In this document: piece after piece, positions 12,577-22,989 of the stretch
Position numbering within the stretch: position 1 is the first letter of the stretch
Layout of the letters: each line of letters begins with the position of its first letter
From: Poa pratensis
Lineage: Eukaryota; Streptophyta; Magnoliopsida; Poales; Poaceae
Assembly: GCA_947311845.1 (NCBI GenBank)
Contig: CAMZMU010000089.1
Span: forward strand, 23,278,435 to 23,342,434
DNA length: 64,000 nt
Reading direction: 5' to 3'
Made by a program: the position numbers and the translations under genes
The notes under the pieces: model-generated
The model's database searches: none
The model's input: only the letters and a program-made list of their open reading frames with translations
Told to the model about the DNA's origin: nothing

Positions 12577-13571
12577 TCTAGTACAGATTTCTGTAGGAAT
12601 TGCCGTTCCCCTCTCCTTCTCTACAGTAGAGAGCGGCGAAAAAAGGGCGAACCCGAGTTTCCCGTCTCCTCGCCGGAGCGAGGCTGGATCTCTGCCTCTC
12701 CCGTCGCTCCGGCGGCGGGGTGAGGTGGGGATCTGGTTCCTCGTCTCCTGGTGTGTAGATAGGGGTAGTTTAGGTCCCGGTTGCGGCGAGAGGAAGGCTC
12801 GGCGACCGCGGACGGTAAATAAGGTGTGGCTCTCTCCTTCCCTCGATGCGGGTTCCGGTGGCGCCGAGGTGAGAGCGGCTTGGTTCTGCTTCCGTGCTGC
12901 GGCCGGAGGCCTTCTGTGCTCGGTGGGTGCTCGTCGCTGCGGACATGGCGGGCCTCGCGTGGAGCTTCTGTACCCTGTTCCTCTCTTCGTCACAGCTTTG
13001 CTGTGGAGGAACTGGGGTTTGTGTTCTCCGGTGAGCTTCTTTTCCTCTGCTTCTCTGGCCGGCCGTGGCGGCGAGGGGAGGAGCTGGTGGTGGGAGGTGC
13101 TTCGGTTTTGGTGCTTTGGATGGAGATGGTTTTCTTCCTCGGTGTGTTTGCTCTGGCCGGCCTTGGTGGCGAGGGGAGCAGTGGCCGGTGGCGGATGGGT
13201 GCGGGTGGTGGTGGCTGGCCTGGATGACGCCTCGTCGGCTGGAGGTTCGACGGTGCTGGGGTGTGGGCGCTGTGGCCGTGCGCGTTCAACGCGTCTAGGT
13301 TCCGTTGCGAGGCGGCGGACGGCTTTTGCGGCCATCTACGACATGTGGCGGCGCTTCTTCTCCGGCGGTTTGAGGTACGGCGACGACGGCGAGCTCTAGG
13401 TTCTTGGGAGCCGGCTCTTGGATCCGATTGTGATTCCTTCAAGTTGCTCAGGGTGCTTCGTGCAAATTTCAGGATCCTTTTGTAATTTTCTTGTCTTTGT
13501 TGGACTTCCTTGTAATTTGTACTGAGTATCTTGTATAAATGGATCGGATCCTTCCTCAAAAAAAAAAAAAA
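12577..13571 (+). mobile_element. Non-autonomous poly(A) retroposon (995 bp) with a 14-bp target duplication
   Basis: A GC-rich body ends in T-rich sequence and an A-tract at 13558-13576. It is flanked by the perfect 14-bp direct repeat AAAAAGAGGAGGAA at 12563-12576 and 13572-13585. A 3' poly(A) plus a target duplication of this length is the signature of insertion by LINE machinery. It lacks endonuclease or reverse transcriptase motifs, so it must have been moved in trans. Long frames inside (224 aa on plus, 264 aa on minus) are low-complexity, overlap each other and are not claimed as genes. It could be a SINE-like family, a 5'/3' LINE deletion derivative, or a retroposed transcript. Confidence 0.75.
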
Positions 13572-13585
13572 AAAAAGAGGAGGAA

Positions 13586-13898
13586 GAGTGAAATCCAAAG
13601 CAATTAAGTTTCACTGGATCAGGGAGGCAGAAGAACAATGCATGCAATGCAAGAATCCATTTCTTGGATCAAATTCACTACTCACATCGCCTAGGTAGAA
13701 ATGCAGGTGTACAACAGGCAGTACAAACTACAAACAGCTGAGACGCACCACACAGATCGCTCGCGCGTACGGGATGCTCACTAATTACAAAACCTCCCAA
13801 TCAACGGCGAACCTAATGGACAAAGCTCCAGATTAATTTAGGCCGGGGACTAGCTAGACGGCGGGTTAATCGAAGCTCGCACGCGGCATAGCTTCAGG
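13586..13898 (-). other. Probable 3' UTR of the small membrane-anchored protein gene
   Basis: Lies just downstream of the minus-strand stop at 13899. It contains no coding signal. The retroposon sits next to it, possibly at the edge of the transcribed region. Confidence 0.45.
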
Positions 13899-14394
13899 CT
13901 AGTAGGAGCAGGCGGTCCTGAGCATGGAGCGGCCGCGGAGCATGCCGCGGTACAGCGCCTCCCTGTTCGCCGGCATCGCGGCGGCCCTGCACGACGTCCT
14001 CCGGGGAGCCTCCTCCGCCTCCGGTGTCGCCGGGCGGGCGGCACCATTGTCGACAACGTCGTCCGCGAAGCGCACCCGCTTCATGCTCCCGCGCCGCGCC
14101 TTCTCCCGCTTCCGCTTCTCTGCAGGCAGAAACAGGGGAGGTATATGAGAACCAAGAACTGTAAAGAACCAAGAACACCTGCACGCAGAAATAGGGTGCT
14201 GCTCACTCACCTGAGGAGGAGATGCAGGGACGGAGCCGAGCGGGCGAAGGGGACGCGTCGGAGGAGACGAGGTGGTCCGCTTGCTTGGCGCGGCAGAGGG
14301 AGAAGAGGACGAGGGTGCCGGAGAGCGCCATGGCAGTGGCGGCGAGGGCGAGGCCGGCATGCGCCGCCGACGAGGACGAGGACGACGACGACAT
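13899..14394 (-). CDS. Small uncharacterised plant protein: N-terminal membrane segment, basic KRVRFADDVV motif, C-terminal NREALYRGML motif
   Basis: Two exons (14394-14211 and 14119-13899, GT-AG, phase matched) encode 134 aa. After a run of serines, residues 10-35 form one hydrophobic segment (AGLALAATAMALSGTLVLFSLC), which fits a signal anchor. The middle is basic (EKRKREKARRGSMKRVRF), and the end reads MPANREALYRGMLRGRSM...CSY. I recall the pairing of a K(R)VRFADDVV block with a C-terminal NREALYRGML block from uncharacterised plant proteins, but I cannot name the family. A TATAATATA on the minus strand about 160 bp upstream fits a promoter. No enzyme motif is present. Real gene likely; role unknown. 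Confidence 0.75.
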
Positions 14395-16821
14395 GCTTTG
14401 ACAGCTCGGGAGAGGCGGCAGGCCGGTGACTATAGAGCAGAGGCCCGACGACGGCGACTATCGTAGGCGGTAGCTGGGTTGTTGAGTCGTCGGAGGCCAG
14501 AGGGCGGGGACCGTGCGGTGTCTGTAGGCGCGCACGTTGCTCCCGCTATATTATAGGAGCAGCGTGCTGGCTGGGGCTCCTGCGACGGCGAGGCGCGGCC
14601 GTTGGCGTAAAGTCGCGCTGGTCAAGTTTGTTTTTTAGGGCTATCGACTGGCGGAAGTTACCGGGAAATATTGTACAGTACTAGCTGGAATTATTGGCGC
14701 AGCTTGCAGAAGGCACAATGATCATTTTGCAGCTCACGTCACGAGACTGTATGCTTTTTCGACAGAAAGAAAATTGGTTTGTACTTTTGGCCAAGAAAGA
14801 AATGGGTGATGCTCGTGATCGTCGCCGTCTGATTTGCTTACGTAGCTTTTTCACCAAGATTTGCTTTCAGACAGATGGATCATGCATACATCACAAGTTT
14901 TCCCGGTGTGTGTGGTCACATGTTTTTTTTTCTTTGATAGCTAGTTATCCCTCCGATTTGAATATTTATATGTCTTCCACATAAACTTCTATTGCACCTA
15001 GTATGAGCTTTCGTCCCACATTAATTGGCTAAACGGATGTATCGAGATATGCGAGAACTAATATATGGGACAGAGGAAGTATTATTTTTTGAATCAGAGA
15101 TGAAATGTTGTGCCCTCAACTTATTAATTAAAAAAGAAAACGTACCCAAAAACTCGGGGTCGTAAATGGATTTGTGCATCATTCGGAGTGCTTCTTTCAT
15201 GATCTTTTCTATGGGTAGAACTACTGTGAGCAGTCTAAACTTCAACCCTTCTTTCTTTCATTTTTAAAAGGGGGGAGCAAATCCTTTTTTTGCTCCCTCA
15301 ATTGGTAGATCAAGGCCCCTGCTGCCGGCCCGAACGAAAGGTTAATTAACGAAAACACACAAGTAATAGGGTAGCTCCGATGTAATAACGTATTTAGAAC
15401 TCCCAAAAACCACGTGTCTTGCCGACCTCCACCCTAGCGCCCATCGGACTTGAGGAAGTTGAACTACGCCGCAGCCCTGGTGGCGCCAGGTCCTCCGCAG
15501 TCGGGGAAGTCGTCGCCGGAGCCAAGCTTGACGGCGAAGAGTTCTTCTCCGAAAACCTGGAAGCCGGCGTGGGAAAACCAATTTCATTCCAAAAGTCCTT
15601 GGCGATTTTTTCGTCTGTCTTCCGACCCCTCTTGGAGATCGTTGTCCATCCTACTTCCTGCTCAGCACGTTCCTCCGGCGCCGGCGTCACCTCGCCGTCG
15701 AGCATATCCATCACGACGTCAAAGGGTACTTGCGAGGATCACTCATCATCCGACGAGGCGTCTTAGTGGAGGCAGGAGTATCGCGATCCGTCCGAGCCGG
15801 ACGCCGGCGAGTGGCCCGGACGCACCGGCGAGAGCCCATGCGGCGGCAGCGTGAGCCGCCGCCGGCGCGGCGCCCCCTCCCCTCCTGTCATCCTAGCCTC
15901 AAGACATCCAGGTGTATGTGTGTACTTGTGTTCGTCCTTAAATTTTGGGGAGAATTTCACTTCCCCAGCCTCTGCAACAAATAGGGATGCACACAGCCTT
16001 TTAAGCATGAGTACCAGGATTTTTATCTTTGTTAATAACCAAGCCTGGTCCTCGAGATAAATTGCATGAGTATCAGGAAGGGCTGATCCTCAAGTATAAA
16101 TAGGAACCTAAATTCGCGTCCCTAGGGAACCTGAGTGTTGGGTTTGGGTTTGTACATCACTACCTCCACTCCCCAGTTGAGCTAAGCCCCACTCAAAAAA
16201 AAAAACTTTCAAAATCACGTTATCCTGATTCAGGAAGTTGCACGAAATTGGACCAAATGCGAAGCTCCACGAAGTCACAATTCCACGGCACCCGTGGTAC
16301 TTAGTTCCGCGGAAGAAGAGTCCCGAAGCCACACGCCTCGGAACTCTCCACACAAGCTACGCACGCAGCAGAATCCACACGCATATTCCAACCTAACCGG
16401 CGACGGCGAACGTCATCTAATCCGACCCCCGGCTTCATATATTCTGGCCCTTGTCGCTGCCGGAGAAGAGCTGTCGCGTGCGGTGGCTCTGCGTCGCTTC
16501 TAGGGAGCGCGACCGCAACTTGGGGAGCTAAGTAAATCAAATTAAAGAGACGACGTCACCGGGGGTGACGCTCGTCGACGGCGATGTCAAAAGAGCCCGA
16601 GCTTTGGAGCTAACTGGCCAAGAGTGACGACGGATGGAGCAGCAAAAGTGAGGTTAATTGTAGTAGCTGATAGTCATCCAACTAATCGTAGTGGAAGCTA
16701 GCTAGCACCATGATTAGAATTTGTAAATTGTTGACGTATCACGAACAAACTGCATTTTTCGCTGCCTTTGGCTCTTTGTGCTGACGCAGTGCAACGAACC
16801 AACTTGCCATACTTTCTACTA
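14395..16821. other. Promoter of the small gene, then spacer with decayed repeats
   Basis: The first few hundred bases include the GC-rich promoter side of the minus-strand gene. At 15394-15714 a minus-strand frame of 106 aa (containing GWTTISKRGRKTDEKIAKDFW) may be a fragment of a transposon protein, but I could not assign it. The remainder has no supported gene. Confidence 0.3.
14947..15081. mobile_element. Degraded Stowaway-like MITE
   Basis: The left end TCCCTCCGATTTGAATATTT is matched by an imperfect inverted right end (CTTCCTCTGTCCCATATATT on the other strand), giving about 135 bp of AT-rich DNA. Typical of old Tc1/mariner-type MITEs in cereals. Confidence 0.5.
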
Positions 16822-16942
16822 CTCCCTCCGATTCATATTAGTGGGCATAGATTTGTCTAAATTCATATGTATCTAGTTAAGTATTTAGACTAGATACATG
16901 TGTATCTAGACAAAGTTGTGCCCACTAATATGGATCGGAGGT
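16822..16942. mobile_element. Stowaway MITE
   Basis: About 121 bp with well-matched inverted ends (CTCCCTCCGATTCATATTAG and its complement, which ends in CGGAGG). TA dinucleotides flank it, as expected for Tc1/mariner-derived MITEs. Non-coding. Confidence 0.85.
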
Positions 16943-17171
16943 AGTAGAAGAACTGCGAAATCTCTTATGTCCGGTTTCGGACACTATATATGGGCGTGTT
17001 TGGGATTTTGGCCATTTGCATATGTGACTTGCCATAGACTGATTGAGCGAAAACGCGAGAATTCTCGCCATGTTGTGCAAGTCATTTCGTTGCCCACAAA
17101 GTTTTATTTAGACCCGTCCAGCTCGGAACAAGGAAAACAAGTATCGGTGTCTGGTGGTCCGTATGTGCAAC

Positions 17172-17473
17172 TATACCTGGCCATGGGTCGGACCGGGCCT
17201 AAAAAGCCCATGGGCGAAATCCCAGGCCCTGGTCCATCCAACGCTCGGGCCTATATTTTGGGCCCAAGCCCACCCATAACAGCAAAATCCCATCGGGCTT
17301 TCGGTCCTATTCCATAAAACGCCAATAGGCAAAGCCTAGGTCCAGGCCCATGCGACCTTTGGGCCGAAATCTCAGGCCTAGGCCCAGCCCATGGACAAGC
17401 CCATGTCGGCCGGGGCCCTGGAATTTCGGGCCAAGCCAGGCTGGTTAGACCGGACTTCCCATGGCCAGGTATA
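17172..17473. mobile_element. hAT-like non-autonomous element (302 bp) with 16-bp TIRs and 8-bp TSD
   Basis: TATACCTGGCCATGGG at 17172-17187 is the exact reverse complement of 17458-17473. The 8-bp duplication TGTGCAAC flanks both sides (17164-17171 and 17474-17481). An 8-bp duplication with short TIRs points to the hAT superfamily. The interior is GC-rich and crowded with TGGGCC/AGCCCA motifs. It has no transposase. Confidence 0.85.
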
Positions 17474-17481
17474 TGTGCAAC

Positions 17482-20453
17482 ACAGATGCAACAACCAGAT
17501 GTTTGGTTACGTGCGCACAAACAAGTACTCTCAACACATTTTAGAGTGGTGAGGTTACCACCATCGGTGACAATTAAAACACACAAAGGGATGCGAGATG
17601 GGTGGCTGGTTCCACCACAAGGAATGTAACAAACTGATTCGTCGTAATAAATGTCTCCTACATGGTATTGTGTGACCTTCTGCTTCTCATATACTACTCC
17701 CAAGTCTGATCAAGTACGATTTGAAGGTGGTACATACGACTTGATTGTTGAGAGCAATTCCTTGTGTATTTTTTTAAAAAGACCAAACATGACTACCCTT
17801 CGTTGCATACCTTTACATAAGGATTGCTTCTAAGTGAGTATTCTAGAAATTCATCCCCGACGACGGTCAAACTCTCGTTGTTGGGTTTAGCCACTATCAG
17901 TCCCTTGCCACTGGGTCTCTGTCCCATTCTTTTCCTCGTGTATTTGAGTTGCTTGTATAGGTCTTCCATAGGACCATAAGTTTTCAATTCAACAGTAAAC
18001 TCTGGCAGCATGTCGCTACATCATCTCAATGACTACATTGCAATTTGCAAAGCCTTTTTTTAGAATCGTTTGTTTGTTTGTTGGAGGGTTGGTATCGACC
18101 ACCCTACACAATCCACCAACGCAACATATTATTAAGCACCCACTTGGAGATCAAAGTGTCCCTCCGAGGAGCGAGCGGGTGCTGCCATATATGCCCAGGC
18201 GTCCTTGTGCTTATCCGCTCCAAGATTTTCCTTCCCAAATGGGCCAGGCTCCCTCTCTGATTGGATTGGAGAACATGGCCGACCGGACCGGCCGCCGCAT
18301 CATCGATCGTGTGTCTCCAGCGAACCCAAAAAAACTGGCGCTGATGAGCGAAGCGTAGCAAATGGACGGTGCGCTCCGCTCAGGGTGAGCAACTTTGCTT
18401 CTGCCGCCAGGATGGATGGAGATCCTTCTCCCGTGAGCCGTCGTTGTTTGTCTGGACACTTGTCGCCCTTGCCGTGGCTGCTGTTTCTCCAGGTGGTGTG
18501 AGGGAGGCTGTCCGAGTCTGTCGTGCCGGGCTGTTTCAGTTGTACTTGTACGAAATTAGCTCTAGTTCACGTTTTGGACAATTTTGATCATTACATTTTT
18601 GTATGACCAATTTATTAAAAGAATTCGAAGCGTATAGAAAACTACGTACATGGCAAAACGTTTGGTCACCAGAACAGTGGCGAAGCCAACTTTTGAACAA
18701 TTTGTGTTCATTTTCACTTTATATACAATCTAGACACTAATTTTAGTATGTATGTGGTCAAAATTTAAATAATAGGTAGAGTGTCTAATAAAAGTGAACG
18801 GAGGGAGTATGATTTATTTGATATATATTAGGTTATATGTGAATTAGACATAGATATAGAATCTTCTGCAAAAAATAATGGGTATACGATTTGTACACCC
18901 GTACTGATCTGGTTCCGCCCATGCAATAGAAATTATGGTTTCATTTTTGGTAAAATTCAGGAAATATATTACTCACTCCGTTTTTAAATATAAGATGTTT
19001 TAGGTATCTTAAATGTGCTCTAGACAAAGAATGAAATTGTTGAACATGCACGCTAAAACGTATGTAGATACATGCACACGTTGGAAATAGCTTCTCAATT
19101 CGCCCTCATTGCATTGGTGCCTCAAGTCCCCTTTGCCAAGGTACAGTAACGGTATGTTGTAGTCGATGAATGTAATCACGACCTGATAAGCTTCCTAATA
19201 TATCCGTGGATGAGGGAGGCTATCCAACATGTTCGGTATAACACGAGAACACGGGCATGGCGTACTGTACGTGCCCGACTGGCCGAACACGCGATTTGAA
19301 CACAAGGGAGCACGTGTACACTACCTGAATGGCCAAACACTTGGTGTGACCTAAATGGTTGAGCGCAAGCGTGCTTTACGTCTCGACTAGTCTGTCGATG
19401 CCTTAACGGCAAAAAAACACAATGCCTATCCTGTGTTGAAATGCCAAATTCCCTGATCTGGCTGCTCTGGTCAGGATCAGATATGGTTTCTGTCAGCAGT
19501 CCGGCCAAATTAGTACCAAATAAACCCTGCGCCCGCTTTTCCCAGAGGAAACATGCGTCTACATTTGGTTGAGGGCGTCACACATTTTTTACGTACGTCA
19601 CAGGCAATTAGCCTGCAAACCGAATACATGCCCGCATACATTACCCCTGGATGCTCACCTCATCTGCATCCACTATAAGTCCGTAACGCAATCACGAGAT
19701 CTTGACAGCAGCTAGTCAAGAAGCTGCCATGGCGGTGCCGATCGGAGCCCCAATGGCGGTATCAGGCCTCTGAAAGTAACATCCACAGTATCAGGCCTCG
19801 AGTGTAATGTGAACTGGCAAATAACAGGCACAATCATCACCACACCTTCTCTTTCTGCATACAAGGGACCTAATATGCATCTGGTTCAGCAACTCTTTCT
19901 AGGGAAAACCTATACCGAATCTAACTGGCAAAACAAAACCAAAAACTTTTTTTGTAGGGAAATAAGTTCAGCAACTATGTACCAAAACCCATTCTTACCT
20001 TTCACAAGAACCCACCTGTATCTGGACCAAAAACACACAAATACTACCATGTATAAAACACCCAACGGAAGCTTTTGCTAAGCACAACAACATTCCCGCT
20101 TCGGATATTTCACTCATTACATTACTCAAGCCTCCCAGGTCATTTATGTTGATGATGCATATGTATGCAATAGGAAAGCCATACGGAAGCTGAAACGGCA
20201 ATGGAGGCGCAATACTACACATATTGCAGGCATCAACTTTTGGCAACCCCAGAAAAATAAAAATGTGTAAAACCAGCAGCCCTTTTTACAGAGTAATTTT
20301 GTGGTCAGTAGAAGCCACAGCTGCCATCAAGTTTAGGAGCATAAGGAATTGTAAATTATGTAAGGATATTTTTCCCTGTTACAATTTTGACTAACAAAAC
20401 TCGTCCCTAGATTGTGGGGGCAAAACAAACCTTCATTAATTCGCTCGCAATTA
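17482..20453. other. Spacer with MITE halves and an orphan 5' gene remnant
   Basis: Contains single-ended Stowaway remnants at about 18722-18812 (right end only) and 18970-19080 (left end only). Near 19670-19770 a TATA-like CACTATAAG, a short leader and ATG GCG GTG CCG are followed within 15 codons by a stop; this looks like a promoter plus truncated first exon. A 72-aa minus-strand frame at 17793-18011 is unassigned. No intact gene. Confidence 0.35.
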
Positions 20454-20614
20454 CTCCCTCTGTTTTTAAATACAAGATGTTTTAGGTGTTTCACATGCTG
20501 TCTATATGCATACTAAAATGAGTGAACATACATATTAAAACGTGTCTAGATACATTTGTATGTATGCGAATGTGGACAAATGCTAAAACATCTTATGTTT
20601 AAAAACGGAGGGAG
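20454..20614. mobile_element. Stowaway MITE
   Basis: About 161 bp. CTCCCTCTGTTTTTAAATAC at the left and its near-complement ending AAAAACGGAGGGAG at the right, flanked by TA. Internal ATGTTTTAG and CTAAAACAT are also inverted. Confidence 0.9.
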
Positions 20615-20828
20615 TAACAGCTAACTAGGTGCCAATGGTGCCATTTAACTGAAAGCGAAATGCGAAGCAAATGAATCATTATGCTCAAGTGACGAAAAGA
20701 TTTTTTTCAGAAAATGGGCTGCAAGTTCAGTTAAGTGAATAATTCACATCCAGTTTGGTAGCGAATTAATGTGGCGTGATAAAAAAATTCCAGCTCAAAG
20801 ATATCAAAGCAATTAACGCAATAAGTTA

Positions 20829-20951
20829 CTCCCTCTGTCTCAAAATAAATGTCTCAAATTTATACAAAAGTAGATGTATCTATACATGGTTCATGTCTAG
20901 ATACATCCAGTTTTTGGCAAATCTAAGACAGTTATTTTTGGACGGAGGGAG
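20829..20951. mobile_element. Stowaway MITE
   Basis: About 123 bp. The left end CTCCCTCTGTCTCAAAATAA mirrors the right end TTATTTTTGGACGGAGGGAG. AT-rich and non-coding. A second copy close to the previous one but of a different subfamily. Confidence 0.9.
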
Positions 20952-22989
20952 TCGATCATTTGGATAGTGACATGACAATAGTCGTCGAATGTTAACAGAT
21001 AAAACAACTTAAAAATCACAGTAGACTATTGTAGAAAACTGTATCATGAAGCAGTAAAGCAAAGTTGACGCCAAACAAGTACAGTGCAAATAATTATGCG
21101 AACGACCGGATTTGATGATGAAAGAGTCAGAATACTTCACTACTGCTACGGAGTAGGAAACACGCACGAATTATACAGAAATAAATGGAGTACAAAAATT
21201 GGAACACACCATGGCTGCAGTGCAACAGAATGACATCATGGCTCCTCAAGGTGTCTGCTCCTAGCTACAGCTCATCCTAGCAGTGATAAGGGAAGAATAC
21301 TACAATTGTATCACACTGATTTAAAGGCTCAAGAAAAATATAGGACATTGAGTGGTAACCTAGACTCATTGCAACGCTTAAACAGATTTTGTACTGGAGT
21401 AGTGGCAATGCGCAAGACTAGTGTCAGAGGATCTTTAAACGAGTTCTACATTTTCCTCTTCCATTGTAGGACACAATTATATATATAATAAATATATTGT
21501 AACCGACACAGTAAACCTCAGGGAATCACAATTGGACGAAGTAGTGGGCTTTCGCTTAGCTAATGTCTTCAGACCAATAATGTTTACTTCAGTCGCACTA
21601 CTTCATTTCATCAATTTACAGAGGTTGCCTTTCAATTTCTTCATGCACCATTTCAAGAAGGTAATCCCACAGAATATACATTTTTAAACATAAAGTTGAT
21701 GCAAATATGATCTTATTTTGGCCACAGTATCAAGTATCAACACAGCTTATTACAAAGAATCTGTCTGGTTCAGTAACCAATTCACTCTCCATGGGAGAAG
21801 GTTGTTTGCTTTTCAAGTAAGTACCTTTCGCAGGTACCATGTTTCTTTGTATATATTTGCTATCCAACCACTTATCTAATTAATAAATTAACTAAATTAT
21901 ATAAAACCATAGATTCTTATGGCCGCAACCCGCAAATATACACAGGTTTCTTGTATAATCAATAATGGCACTTAACACCAGGTTCTATGGTCGTAAGATA
22001 TAAGGTAAAACCCCATACTAACAAAACCAAAGCCTACGGTGTGCCGACAATGGGATGAAGATCACTGTGTGGAGCAATCAATGATGAGGGGCTTTATGGC
22101 AGATCCATAAGCCAAAGAATTACCACGGATGGCTCGAGGAAAGGACATATTTGGACAGTGGGATTTTCTGAAACCTTCTGACTAAACCTAATAAAATTGC
22201 AAAAAAGGAAAACCAATTAAAAAGATTTAATTTTTCTTTTCTGTATTCGGTAAAAGAAAATGTCATTTAATCATTGAGTCATTGTCATAGTCTATTCACA
22301 AAACCTACATGTATTCAGCTATGGACCTGTGGTAGATGACAATATGTAGCATGTATGCCAAACTTATCATTTAAGAGTCCATGCCACATCTAGAAGTATC
22401 ATGGCATATTGTTATTCATATTTGCATTATCATACTGTGCACGGTAGCAGCATTCCCTAGTACTGTCTACATGACAAAAGAAGTGTACATAGATGATGAA
22501 AGTACCAAGACTGAAAGTGATCATCATTGCAAGCTTTTTGTTTGCTCGTTGTCACCTTACAATGAATCCTAAATAACGTTATTAGCAGTAGTTAAGAAGA
22601 AATGAGCCGTGGATCAGAACAAATCCCAAGTACATCTGTACTTTTCCTAGTTGCCAAACGTGTGGAGTGATAAATAGTGGTGTATGTACAAATAAGAGCT
22701 CCATAAGAAGACCAAAGGGAGCATATAAAGTATAACTGATTGCTTTAAGCCTGTAACTTGACAATGAGGAATTGTTACCAGTATGCCAGTGTGGCAGCCT
22801 TCATGATCTCATGATAATCTCGTTGTTTTCATTAACAAGTAGGATAGCAATGGCTTTCAGTTATATCCTGAAGGCACCATCTTTCGCGTCAAAAAAGGAG
22901 CTCTTTAACCAGTAAATTCATGTGTCGTCATTATCTCTACAGTCAGCCATGTCAATAATAATGGCCGGTTTGCAAAACAATTCCAGAAT
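20952..22989. other. Spacer and probable 3' UTR of the mitochondrial carrier gene
   Basis: AT-rich. The last few hundred bases should be the 3' UTR of the minus-strand carrier gene. No credible coding exon or terminal repeats were seen. Confidence 0.4.

Noticed and set aside
12541..13399. Two long overlapping frames (264 aa minus, 224 aa plus) in the GC-rich block
   Set aside because: They overlap on opposite strands inside the retroposon, are low-complexity and have no domain or splice support.
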